Shown here piece after piece: positions 50,941 through 59,157 of a stretch of 64,000 nucleotides of DNA (position 1 is the stretch's first letter; the number at the start of each line of letters is the position of its first letter). A model generated the notes under the pieces. It had not been told where the DNA came from and ran no database searches. It saw only the letters and a program-made list of their open reading frames with translations. The translations under genes and the position numbers were made by a program. The stretch is from Hymenobacter terrestris (GTDB lineage Bacteria; Bacteroidota; Bacteroidia; Cytophagales; Hymenobacteraceae): the NCBI RefSeq assembly GCF_013377905.1, contig NZ_JABKAV010000004.1:1-64000 (forward strand), given 5' to 3'.

Positions 50941-51150
50941 TTACCAGCGTTTGGCCGAACTGTGGGGCGTGGAGCGGGCGTGGGTGCGGCAGTGGGCCTG
51001 CGCTTTAATTTCCCGGTACCGCTGCCGGGTGCCCGGAGGTAGCGGCGGCGGAGCACCCGCATCAGACATTGGTTGGGTAGTGGTACTGGTGAAGGCCAGC
51101 CGAATGGCAGTTTGCGTATCGACGGAATTTGTAAAGGAGAAGAAAGACAT
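50941..51150 (-). CDS. Possible small protein (69 residues)
   Basis: Starts MSFFSFTNSVDTQTAIRLAFTSTTTQPMSD, then a Pro run (APPPLPPGTRQRY) and a basic tail (HCRTHARSTPHSSAKRW). No family is recognised. In its favour are the terminator-like hairpin 11 bp after the stop and the gap of about 120 bp after the TonB receptor gene. Against it is an unremarkable composition that could arise by chance. The stretch 50812-51270 holds nothing else that I can identify. Confidence 0.35.
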   Translation of the reverse strand: MSFFSFTNSVDTQTAIRLAFTSTTTQPMSDAGAPPPLPPGTRQRYREIKAQAHCRTHARSTPHSSAKRW

Positions 51151-51270
51151 GATGCAGAAGAAGTAAAGTTGAGAAATGAGCCTTGAAAAGCTCGTTTAAA
51201 CTGCCGCTGTATTCAGGCGCATTGCCATCCCGAAACGTAGCAGAAAAGGGTACGCGTCGAACAAAAGGCC

Positions 51271-53556
51271 CTAGAAAAACAAGCTGGCGTTGAGCTTGGC
51301 GTAGAAGGGGGTGCCGGGCGTGAAGTGCAGCTCCGACACCGGCTCGGCCTCGTTGCGGAGGCGGGTGGTGGTATCGAACTGGGCCTGGTTCCACTCCACG
51401 TTCAGCAGGTTTTCGACGGAGGCACCCACCTGAAACCGGCTTTTGGTATAGCTCAACACGGCATCGAGCAGGAAGTAGCCTCTAGCCTGCACCGAGTTGT
51501 CCTCGTTGGCCGCCCGCGAATCGATGTGGCGGTAACGCAGGCTAGCGCCGAGGCCGCTGGGGGCCCGCAGCGTGAGGCCGCCAACGCTGGTGAGGCTGGG
51601 GGCCAGTGGAATCCGGTTGGCTCCTTCGGGTTCGTCTACCAGTCGGCCGCGGCTCAGGTTCAGGTCTACATCAGCAAACAGCAGGCGCGTGAGCTGGTAG
51701 CGGGCCGAAAGGTCGAAGCCCAGGCGGCGGGTGCGGCCGGCACTTTCCACTACGCCCTCGTCGCCCACATAGATCAACTCATCCTGCAGGTGCAGCGCCC
51801 ACAGCGCGGCATTTATCACCAGCGCGGGCACCGGCTTGAACGTGCTGCCCACCTCGTAGCCGATGGCGCGGGGCAGTACATTGGCCGCCGCGTTGGTCAC
51901 CACGGCCCGGGCATCGTTGGAGTGGAAGCCGAAACCTGAGCGCACGAACAGCTGCACGGCCGGATTCACATCGTAGTACAGGTTCAGCTTAGGGCTCACG
52001 CGCCCCTTGCCCGCCCGGCCCGATACTGAGTCGGCCGCCGCCCGGTCTTCGCGGAACGCGAAGCGGAAGTAATCGGCCCGCAGCGCGGCGTTGAGCGTGA
52101 GTCGGTCGGTGAGGCCGAGCGTTCCTTCGAGGTAGCCATTGAAGTTCTGCTCGTACACCCGTCCCGAACGAATCGTGTCGAGCACTACGCGGCGCGCCGA
52201 GTTACGCAGGGCAATGTGGGTGTCGTCGAGGCGGGTGCCCAGGCCGGCTACGGTGCGCAGCGTGCGGCTGCCCAGTTGCAGGTCGCGGCTGTAGGTGCCG
52301 GTGTAGCCGTAGAGGTTGCGCGCGTCGGTCTGCCGGATTCCATCACCGTTTACCGGGTCGTTTAGGAAGAACGTGAAGTTGGAGTACAGGTTGAAATCGT
52401 AGCGCGTGTAGTACACCTGCTGGCGCAGCACGGCGTTGTGGGGCAGGTCGGTGGTGAGCACGGCCGTGGCGTTGGTGCGGCTGGTAGAGCCGCCCTCGGT
52501 GGGGTCGATGCTGCCGAAGCGCGAAATCGTGCCGTCGTCGACACCGCGCTCCGGAATCTGGCCCGAGGCATCCCACTTCGAGGCGAACTGCGAGCCGAGC
52601 ACCATCAGCGAAGAGCGGTCGGAGAGCTGGCCAGTGTATTTGGCCAGTCCATTAAAGCGCCTAAAGTCCTGCTTGGCGTCGAAGTACGAGTTGGCGAACG
52701 TGTACTCGCCGGCCACGTAGGCCGCGGCCTGCCGCTGGCCGGTGGGCCGCACCGGCAGCAGGTTCACCAGCGCTACGGCGCGGCGGGTGTCAAACTGACC
52801 TACTTCCAGTTTCACCTGGCTTTGGTCGAGGCGGGTCTTGGTGGTAAACTCGCCCGCGCCAGCCGTGGCGAAGTCGCCGAATCGGGCCGTATAGGGGCCT
52901 TTGTACACCCGCAATTGGTCCACGGTTTCCGGTATCACAAAGTGGAAATCGGCATAGCCCTGCCCGTGGGCGTGGCTGACCATATTCACCGGCAGCCCAT
53001 CGATGCTCACGTTAAAGTCGGTGCCGTGGTCGGCGTCGAATCCGCGCACAAAAATCTGCTCGGCCTTGCCACCACCCGCATGCTGGGCAATCACCAGGCC
53101 CGGCACCAGCGGCAGCAGGTCCTGGGCCGAGTTCACGGGCCGCAGCAATCTATCGATGTTGGAAATAACGGCCAGCGACTGGTTGGGGTCGCGGGGCTGG
53201 GCCACGGTTACTTCGGCCAGCGTGAGCGAGGTAGCGGGCAGGCGCAGGGCCACAGTGGCGGTCTGGCCAGCAGCCACGGTTACAGTTTGCTGCCGTGCCG
53301 CGAGGCCCAGACCAGTGGCCCGCACCACGTAGGTTCCGGCCGGCAGCCCCGTCAGCCGGAACCTACCCAGTTCGTCGGCTACGGTGGCCTCTACGCGGTC
53401 AGCCAGCCGCACACTCACCCCACTCAGGGGCCGGCCCGAAGCCGAATCGGCCACGCTACCGCGTAGTACGGCGGTGTTCTGAGCACGAGCTTCGGCCCCG
53501 CACCCCCACGCTACCAGCATCGTGCCGGCAACGGTTATCCAATAAAAAAGGCGCAT
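51271..53556 (-). CDS. TonB-dependent receptor with N-terminal carboxypeptidase-like domain
   Basis: 761 residues from the ATG at 53556. Signal peptide MRLFYWITVAGTMLVAWGCGAEARAQ, then a regulatory-like beta-sandwich (VLRGSVADSASGRPLSGVSVRLAD...), the plug (SLAVISNIDRLLRPVNSAQDLLPLVPGLVIAQHAGGGKAEQIFVRGFDADHGTDFNVSIDGLPVN, with TonB-box-like TLAEVTVAQP before it) and a 22-strand-type barrel ending AKLNASLFF. The plug has VSHAHGQGYADFHFVIPETVDQL, His-rich, as in metal-related receptors. It is the last gene of the DUF4331-TPR-HupE locus. Confidence 0.92.
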   Translation of the reverse strand: MRLFYWITVAGTMLVAWGCGAEARAQNTAVLRGSVADSASGRPLSGVSVRLADRVEATVADELGRFRLTGLPAGTYVVRATGLGLAARQQTVTVAAGQTATVALRLPATSLTLAEVTVAQPRDPNQSLAVISNIDRLLRPVNSAQDLLPLVPGLVIAQHAGGGKAEQIFVRGFDADHGTDFNVSIDGLPVNMVSHAHGQGYADFHFVIPETVDQLRVYKGPYTARFGDFATAGAGEFTTKTRLDQSQVKLEVGQFDTRRAVALVNLLPVRPTGQRQAAAYVAGEYTFANSYFDAKQDFRRFNGLAKYTGQLSDRSSLMVLGSQFASKWDASGQIPERGVDDGTISRFGSIDPTEGGSTSRTNATAVLTTDLPHNAVLRQQVYYTRYDFNLYSNFTFFLNDPVNGDGIRQTDARNLYGYTGTYSRDLQLGSRTLRTVAGLGTRLDDTHIALRNSARRVVLDTIRSGRVYEQNFNGYLEGTLGLTDRLTLNAALRADYFRFAFREDRAAADSVSGRAGKGRVSPKLNLYYDVNPAVQLFVRSGFGFHSNDARAVVTNAAANVLPRAIGYEVGSTFKPVPALVINAALWALHLQDELIYVGDEGVVESAGRTRRLGFDLSARYQLTRLLFADVDLNLSRGRLVDEPEGANRIPLAPSLTSVGGLTLRAPSGLGASLRYRHIDSRAANEDNSVQARGYFLLDAVLSYTKSRFQVGASVENLLNVEWNQAQFDTTTRLRNEAEPVSELHFTPGTPFYAKLNASLFF

Positions 53557-53683
53557 ACAGCCGCAATACAACGCGCCGCGCACGGCCCAAGGCCCTTTAG
53601 CGGCGCGTCTGAGTCAGAAGATAAGTTGACAACGGCCCGCGCCAACGGCACAGGCCCACCTCCTGGTTAGGAGGCATATCCAA

Positions 53684-54070
53684 TTATCCGCAACGGGGCG
53701 GCTGTTCCGGAATCGACCGGTTTCCGGCCGTTGTGGCCGGCTCGGCGGCCGGCTGATGCCCTACAAACTGCCGGAACTGTACCACTTGCAGGTGGGGCGT
53801 TTCGGGCAGGCAATGCAGATCGATACTCTTGGCCGACGCCAGTAGTTGGGCCGGCGTCGTGTTCTTGGTCTGGACCTCTACCGCCGACTGGTTGCCGTTG
53901 CAGGTATCGAAGCAGTCGAGGCGCAGGTAGTTCTCGTGCTGGCAGGCTGCGCTATGCCTATACGGATGCGCGGCAGTGGGTCCCGCCGGTTCAGGCCTCC
54001 CCACCAAGCCCGCGCCGATGCCTCCCAGGTAGGGTAGCAAAAGCAGCAGCAGGAGCAGGTAGCGGAGCAT
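53684..54070 (-). CDS. Cys/His-rich exported small protein
   Basis: 128 residues. The N-terminus MLRYLLLLLLLLPYLGGIGAGLVG is a signal or anchor. The mature part has PYRHSAACQHENYLRLDCFDTCNGNQSAVE, with four His/Cys-rich positions (H, C, H, C, C) and a further HCLPETPH. The arrangement suggests metal binding or disulfide bonds in the periplasm. Lies between the HupE gene and the TonB receptor, on the same strand. No known family is recognised. Confidence 0.72.
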   Translation of the reverse strand: MLRYLLLLLLLLPYLGGIGAGLVGRPEPAGPTAAHPYRHSAACQHENYLRLDCFDTCNGNQSAVEVQTKNTTPAQLLASAKSIDLHCLPETPHLQVVQFRQFVGHQPAAEPATTAGNRSIPEQPPRCG

Positions 54071-54096
54071 TTAGGGTTAGTCGTTGGTTGCTGGTG

Positions 54097-54212
54097 AAAA
54101 GGACGTCATGCTGAGCGTAGTCGAAGCATCTCTACCGCTTCGTTGCAGTAGTATTAGTATTAATTAGCGTTGCGGTAGAGATGCTTCGACTACGCTCAGC
54201 ATGACGCTCTTT
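54097..54212. repeat. Long intergenic hairpin repeat, class A (copy 7)
   Basis: Arms of about 42 nt: GACGTCATGCTGAGCGTAGT with CGAAGCATCTCTACCGC inward, nearly perfectly complementary to the right arm ending CTCAGCATGAC. Loop about 30 nt, AT-rich. It separates HupE from the Cys/His-rich protein gene. Confidence 0.85.
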
Positions 54213-54226
54213 ATTTCTTTTTCTAC

Positions 54227-54892
54227 TCAACTCAGCCGTTCAAAAGTCCAGTAGGCGGCCATGAGGGCAATAGCTACCGAGGCGGGCACCAAAATGCGGC
54301 GCTTATACCAGGGTTTGTCGGCAGCCCAGCGGCCAATCAGCAGCCAGGCCAGCAGAATCACCGAAACTTGCCCCAGTTCCACCCCAATATTGAAGGCCAC
54401 CAACGACTCGACAAACATGTTGGGTGGCAAACCCAGGCCGGTGAGGGCTCCGGCAAAGCCCAGTCCGTGCAGCAGTCCGAACCCGAACACCACCACAAGA
54501 CGCCACGGATTCAGGTGCTCGACCACGATGTTCTCGATGGCCACGAACAGAATCGACAGTGCAATCAGGGGCTCAATCAGGCTAGCCGGTGGCGACACCA
54601 CGCCGTACATGGCCAGCCCCAGCGTGATGGAGTGCGCCACCGTGAAGGCCGTAGCCTGCCAGAGCACCGGCTTAAGGCGCGGCTCCAACAGGTACAAACA
54701 CAGCACAAACAGCACATGGTCGATACCCAGCGGTAGAATGTGGGTGTAGCCGAGCTTCAGGTAGGTGAAGAAGATATCGGTACGCGAGAGTTTGCTCAGA
54801 TCCGCATCCAGCACGTGCGCATCGACCAGCCCCGGCAGCAACAGAAGCGCGGCAAGGAGTGGCAGGCAGCGAACGAAGCGAGTGGCGCGCAT
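54227..54892 (-). CDS. HupE/UreJ family membrane protein
   Basis: 221 residues. Signal-like first helix (LLAALLLLPGLVDA), then DIFFTYLKLGYTHILPLGIDHVLFVLCLYLLEP with the conserved His-Asp motif of HupE/UreJ. Further helices follow: ATAFTVAHSITLGLAMYGVV, LIEPLIALSILFVAIENIVV, WRLVVVFGFGLLHGLGFAGALTGLG, FNIGVELGQVSVILLAWLLIG and a last helix. HupE/UreJ proteins are nickel (or cobalt) permeases in hydrogenase and urease loci. Here no such enzyme is nearby, so the cargo is open. Confidence 0.88.
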   Translation of the reverse strand: MRATRFVRCLPLLAALLLLPGLVDAHVLDADLSKLSRTDIFFTYLKLGYTHILPLGIDHVLFVLCLYLLEPRLKPVLWQATAFTVAHSITLGLAMYGVVSPPASLIEPLIALSILFVAIENIVVEHLNPWRLVVVFGFGLLHGLGFAGALTGLGLPPNMFVESLVAFNIGVELGQVSVILLAWLLIGRWAADKPWYKRRILVPASVAIALMAAYWTFERLS

Positions 54893-54930
54893 GAAGTGTC
54901 TTAATATGAAGGGTTGGTATTGGATTACCT

Positions 54931-55035
54931 GTCATGCTGAGCGAAGCAGAGCGCAGTCGAAGCATCTCTACCGCTTCGTTACAGTCAACAGGATTGCCAT
55001 TGTAGTAGAGATGCTTCGACGGAGTTCAGCATGAC
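54931..55035. repeat. Long intergenic hairpin repeat, class A (copy 8)
   Basis: GTCATGCTGAGCGAAGCAGAG...CGAAGCATCTCTACCGC and, on the right, GTAGAGATGCTTCGACGGAGTTCAGCATGAC. Loop about 30 nt. Between the TPR gene and hupE, on the same transcript unit. Confidence 0.85.
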
Positions 55036-55064
55036 ACTGTTCTCATTTAGCAAACACCTTGGTC

Positions 55065-56390
55065 CTACCGCGTCGCCAGCAGCTTGCGGCCTTCCTCGGC
55101 AAGGTCGAGGCTGAGGTAGGGGTTGATGGCCAAGGCCTGTTTAATGAGGGCCTGCCCTTCGGTGGGGTTGCCATTTTTGGAGGCAATGAGGCCGGCGCGG
55201 CATAGTAGCACCGGGTTCTGGGAGTTGGTGCGGCGGGCCGCTTTCATATAGGTAGCGGCGGCCGGATATTCACCACGCTTGTACGAAACCCAAGCCAGGG
55301 TTTCGTTCACGTCGATGTTGTCTGGGCGTCGGTCGTATTCAATTTTGGCGTGTTCGAGGGCTTTGTCCAGCTCTCCGGTTTCGAGGTAGGCGTAGGCCAG
55401 CTCCCGGTCGGCGTAATGGCCCAGGTCTTCGTTCTCATCGGCCGCGTTGGCGTCCGAGGCGAGCATTCCGATGGCTTCGGCCTCCATTTTGCGGGCCTCG
55501 GCGGGTTGGTTGTTGAGCTGGTAGAGGGTGGCCAGTTCTTCGGCGAAAGTGTAATCCTTCACCGTATTGCGAGCCTGCTCCAGATACTTGATGGCTTCGG
55601 GGTAGTTGTTACGGGCCTGCTCTACGCGGCCCAGTCCGGCGAGTGCATAGGCGTAATACGGGCGGGCGGTCAGCGCCATCCGATACGCCTGCTCGGCATT
55701 GGTCAGGTCGCCGGTGGTTTCGTAAAGGTGCCCCAGCGTAATGCGGGCCCACTCGGTTTGCTCTAGGCCAGCGTAGCCAGCCTTTACAGCCATTTGCATG
55801 GCGTCAATAGCTCCCGGCAGGTCGCCGTGGATTTCGCGCAGGTACGAAACCCGCGAGTAGGAGCGCAAATCGGGGCGCACGGTATTCATCTTGTCGGCCA
55901 TCTTAATGGCCTCCTCGTAGCGGCCCAGCTCCACATTAGCGTCACAGAGCAAGCCGTATACAAAGGCATTGTTTGGGTTCAGGGCCACAGCTTTTTCGGC
56001 AATGGCCAGCCCTTCCGAGAAGTGGTGTTGGGTCAGACTCAGCGAGGCTTTGCAGCACAGGGCCTCAAAGTTCTCGGGTTCGGCGCGCAGCACTTCGTTC
56101 AGCAACTGCATGGCGGCCGTATCATAGTACGGATGGTCGCCGGTTACGCGTGCTTCTTGCATGTAGGCCTGGGCCAGCAGCACTTTCGATTTCGTGTCGT
56201 CGGGTTTGGCGCGCAGGTTGGCCAGCAGGCCTTCAATGGCCGCTTTGGTGTTCACCCATTCGCCACCGGCCGCTAGGTCGCCGCGCCGCGCCCGCAACTG
56301 CGGTACAGGGTCAGGCGTGCGGGTCAGGTAAATGGTTACCCCAAGGGCCAGAAACAACAGGATAAGGGATGGGTAAAGGTATTTTCTCAC
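55065..56390 (-). CDS. Membrane-anchored tetratricopeptide repeat protein
   Basis: 441 residues from a GTG start at 56390. One N-terminal helix (YLYPSLILLFLALGVTIYL) then about nine TPR units: TKSKVLLAQAYMQEARV, ALCCKASLSLTQHHFSEGLAIAEKAVALNPNNAFVYGLL, GRYEEAIKMADKMNTVRPD, ITLGHLYETTGDLTNAEQAYRMALTARPYYAYALAGLGRVEQARNNYPEAIKYLEQA, YLETGELDKALEHAKIEYDRRPD and the last NPVLLCRAGLIASKNGNPTEGQALIKQALAINP. It likely forms a periplasmic scaffold. It lies between DUF4331 and hupE in the co-directional locus. Confidence 0.88.
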   Translation of the reverse strand: MRKYLYPSLILLFLALGVTIYLTRTPDPVPQLRARRGDLAAGGEWVNTKAAIEGLLANLRAKPDDTKSKVLLAQAYMQEARVTGDHPYYDTAAMQLLNEVLRAEPENFEALCCKASLSLTQHHFSEGLAIAEKAVALNPNNAFVYGLLCDANVELGRYEEAIKMADKMNTVRPDLRSYSRVSYLREIHGDLPGAIDAMQMAVKAGYAGLEQTEWARITLGHLYETTGDLTNAEQAYRMALTARPYYAYALAGLGRVEQARNNYPEAIKYLEQARNTVKDYTFAEELATLYQLNNQPAEARKMEAEAIGMLASDANAADENEDLGHYADRELAYAYLETGELDKALEHAKIEYDRRPDNIDVNETLAWVSYKRGEYPAAATYMKAARRTNSQNPVLLCRAGLIASKNGNPTEGQALIKQALAINPYLSLDLAEEGRKLLATR

Positions 56391-56440
56391 GTACTCAGCG
56401 TATATATTCCAGTGATTAGGAAATGGCTAACAACCGCAAA

Positions 56441-56466
56441 GGGAACCGGCCTGGTGGCCGGTTCCC
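56441..56466. terminator. Candidate hairpin between the DUF4331 and TPR genes
   Basis: GGGAACCGGCC, loop TGGT, GGCCGGTTCCC (11 bp perfect). A second inverted repeat lies at 56528-56554 (GCCGGCACGAGTA / TACTCGCGCCGGC). Neither has a T tract on the minus strand, so they may be attenuators or processing hairpins rather than terminators. Confidence 0.45.
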
Positions 56467-56568
56467 CCGTCGGCAGCCAGTAAGATAGGCAGACTCACCC
56501 AGGGCCCGGCTATCCGTCAGCAGCTAGCCGGCACGAGTACTACTCGCGCCGGCCAGCGTTAAACCGAC

Positions 56569-58659
56569 TTACTGGTTATGTACCAGCTTCATCGACTGCA
56601 ACACGGTTTTGCCCGTGGCAATCGTCAGCACATAGGTGCCGGCGGCTACTTCGGGGCCGGGCGTCCATTTCTGCTCATACTTACCCACTTTGTGAGCCTT
56701 GCCTTCCATCAGCGTGGCCACGCGGCGGCCCGTCAGGTCGCTCACGAACATCGTCAGCGGGGTCTTCGTGGCTACTTCGTAGGTAATTTTGGTAACCTCG
56801 TTGAACGGATTTGGATAGTTCTGAGCAGCGGCCACAATCTCCGGCTTCAGGCTGAAACCAGCTGCGCCAAGCTGCGAGGTAATCGTGCTCTGGGCCTTAG
56901 TACCGGCCCATGGCAACTGCACGTACGGGAAGCCCGTGCGGAACGTGGTATCGTTTTTCTCGATACCGGTGCGGAAGGCCAGAGCGCCGGCCAAGCCGGG
57001 CGAGGCGGCCTCATAGGGCAGGCCAATGGCTGCCAGCACAATGCCACCCACAGCCTGCAGCTCAATGCGGGTAATATCATCCTCTAAACGACGACCATTC
57101 GGGAAGCCATCCATGTTCGGGATGGGTTGCAGGGTATTGGTCGTGTTAAAACGAGCATCAGTCAGACCCAACACAGCAGCAGCCAACAGACCTTCCGAGC
57201 TGAAGTCAGCCGAATTACGCGGCGTCGTTGGTACGGCCATGTTCAGGCGCAGCATGTCGCCACCTACACCAGCCGCAGCACCTACGTTGTCGATGAGCGG
57301 CATGAAGTTGTTGACGAACGGCTTACCGGCAGCCAGAGGCTGACCGGCAGGTTTGATGTTAGCCAGTTGGTAAGGCGGCAAGTTGGGCACACCCGTATGG
57401 AAAATGGGCAGAATATCCACCGAGCGGGGCTTGCCCGGGCGCAGCAGGTATTCGGCGAAGCCACCGTTAGCCACTTTGGCGAAGGCCGTGCCGGCAACAT
57501 CGGCGGGAGCCGCGTTGAGTAGCGCCGAAACGCCGTTTTTGCCGTTGGCGAAGTCAAAAGAGCCCAGCGAATTACGCTGAATGCGCAGCTGGTTGAAACC
57601 TGGTACTGCCGTTCCGAAGTAGCCTTCACCCTCGGCCATGTACAGGGCCAGTTCGGGGTTCGAAAGGTAGTCCTCGGTGGTGGCTTGCTCGGTGTAAGGG
57701 GTGTCGTAGTTCCAACGGTCCTTAGCGCCGATGGGCACGATAACCTCGTTTGTCAGCGGCATGCCCAAACGCGAAACCTGCACCCAGGTGCCACTGTGGG
57801 CCTGCGTGCCATCGGTGGTGTTGATAGTGCGGATGGACTGGCGGCTGGCCGAGGCCCACACACCAATGATGTAGTCACCATCAAGAATATTGGCAGCCTG
57901 TGCGCCCGTCTTGCCATCCTTCTGGAGCTTGGCAATCGGAATTTGCAGGGCAATGGTGTGAGTGTTCTTACGGGCTACGCCGTCGCGGGCGTTGGCCGTG
58001 CGAATGCCACCCAAATCAAAAATGCCACCCAGATCCACAAAGAACGGGTCATCAACGGGTCCGCAGAACACCTTGATGTCGCCATCTACCGTCTGAATTG
58101 CTCCCGTGAAGAGGCTTTCGTAGCTCGGTGCGCCCAAGCCAGCAGCGCCGGTAATGGAACGCGGGCCAATGTTGGGCGGTGGCACCACACCATCGGTTTT
58201 AAGGGTCGTGAAAGCGCCGCCGTTTACGCTGCGCTCCATAGTGTAGGTGGCCTTCAGGTTCTCTTTACCCAGCCGGATATTAAAGAACGTAGTCGGATCC
58301 TGATTCACCCGCTTAAAGGTGAAGCGGTAGGTGATGTCGTCGGCGTTGGCCTTGCTGCCGTCGTTTTTGACGTGGATTTCGTAGCGCACGTTCTCGCCGA
58401 ACGTATTGTAGTTGGGGCCACCCTGGGGCAGTTCCAGCGGAATATAATTGACGATAAGGTTGACCATTTCCGCATTGTTGGGGTCGCGGAAGGCATATAC
58501 GTCAGTGTTGTCGGCCAACGGGTCGTCGGCAATAAGAGGCGCCTCGCGGTGGCTCGATGCTTCGAGCGTAGTCTGCTGGGCAGTCCAAGCCATCAGGCCA
58601 GCCACGGTAGCAGCAGCCAGCGCGATAGGCAGAATAGGACGAGTAAGAAATTTGGGCAT
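56569..58659 (-). CDS. DUF4331 domain protein exported by T9SS
   Basis: 696 residues from the ATG at 58659. Signal MPKFLTRPILPIALAAATVAGLMAW, then the DUF4331 hallmark SSHREAPLIADDPLADNTDVYAFRDP near residue 35-60 and NYIPLELPQGGPNYNTFGENVRYEI. The second half has further blocks (FANGKNGVSALLNAAPADVAG, LPPYQLANIKPAGQPL) and FPNGRRLEDDITRIELQAVGG near residue 560. The T9SS sorting domain runs from AAAQNYPNPFNEVTKITYEV to KLVHNQ. DUF4331 is uncharacterised. It is the first gene of the locus. Confidence 0.92.
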   Translation of the reverse strand: MPKFLTRPILPIALAAATVAGLMAWTAQQTTLEASSHREAPLIADDPLADNTDVYAFRDPNNAEMVNLIVNYIPLELPQGGPNYNTFGENVRYEIHVKNDGSKANADDITYRFTFKRVNQDPTTFFNIRLGKENLKATYTMERSVNGGAFTTLKTDGVVPPPNIGPRSITGAAGLGAPSYESLFTGAIQTVDGDIKVFCGPVDDPFFVDLGGIFDLGGIRTANARDGVARKNTHTIALQIPIAKLQKDGKTGAQAANILDGDYIIGVWASASRQSIRTINTTDGTQAHSGTWVQVSRLGMPLTNEVIVPIGAKDRWNYDTPYTEQATTEDYLSNPELALYMAEGEGYFGTAVPGFNQLRIQRNSLGSFDFANGKNGVSALLNAAPADVAGTAFAKVANGGFAEYLLRPGKPRSVDILPIFHTGVPNLPPYQLANIKPAGQPLAAGKPFVNNFMPLIDNVGAAAGVGGDMLRLNMAVPTTPRNSADFSSEGLLAAAVLGLTDARFNTTNTLQPIPNMDGFPNGRRLEDDITRIELQAVGGIVLAAIGLPYEAASPGLAGALAFRTGIEKNDTTFRTGFPYVQLPWAGTKAQSTITSQLGAAGFSLKPEIVAAAQNYPNPFNEVTKITYEVATKTPLTMFVSDLTGRRVATLMEGKAHKVGKYEQKWTPGPEVAAGTYVLTIATGKTVLQSMKLVHNQ

Positions 58660-59157
58660 GATGAAAAGGATAAAAAAATGAAAAAAGAACCGGCCACAGC
58701 GACCGGAACAGCGGATAAGACCTCTGGAAAGAGGCCTGAAAGACAAGTGCAACAGGACCAGTAATGGCCTATAGTAAGAGCGTGGTATCCCAGCCAGTTA
58801 GGTAGTGGCCGGCAAACAATGGATAAGCGCGGCAATACTGCCCACGAGAAGCGTACGCAACACAGCTGAATAGTGGATTTAAATGATCGTAATTATATAC
58901 CATTTATTTCTCAAAAACCGTAACCCTAATCCTTGTGCCTGATTATCAGCTCTGCCAATTCCAGTTTTTGTTGTTACTCTGATAAATGCCCTTGACGACT
59001 GGCGCGTACTAGTGGCCATTTGGGCTTGGCTCAGGCAACCTGGTAGGGCCGGACTTTTGTTGCGTAATTTTGGCCCTTTCAATGGGGCAGCTGTTGTAGC
59101 AGCCAGTCTCATCCGTTTTCCTGCTTTCCGTGCGGCCCCGCCGCCTCGTTGTTCCCT
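58660..59157. other. Divergent intergenic region between DUF4331 and hscA
   Basis: About 500 bp. Contains a purine-rich stretch next to the DUF4331 start, a short inverted repeat CCTCTGGAAAGAGG at 58719-58732 and an AT-rich core at 58875-58925 (GTAATTATATACCATTTATT). The hscA -7 box is at 59065. No gene longer than chance is seen. Confidence 0.55.
59065..59072 (+). promoter_or_regulatory. -7 promoter box for hscA (TAATTTTG)
   Basis: A perfect TAnnTTTG, 85 bp upstream of the hscA ATG at 59158. Confidence 0.5.

Noticed and set aside
52438..53466. Plus-strand frame of 342 codons
   Set aside because: Shadow of the TonB receptor.
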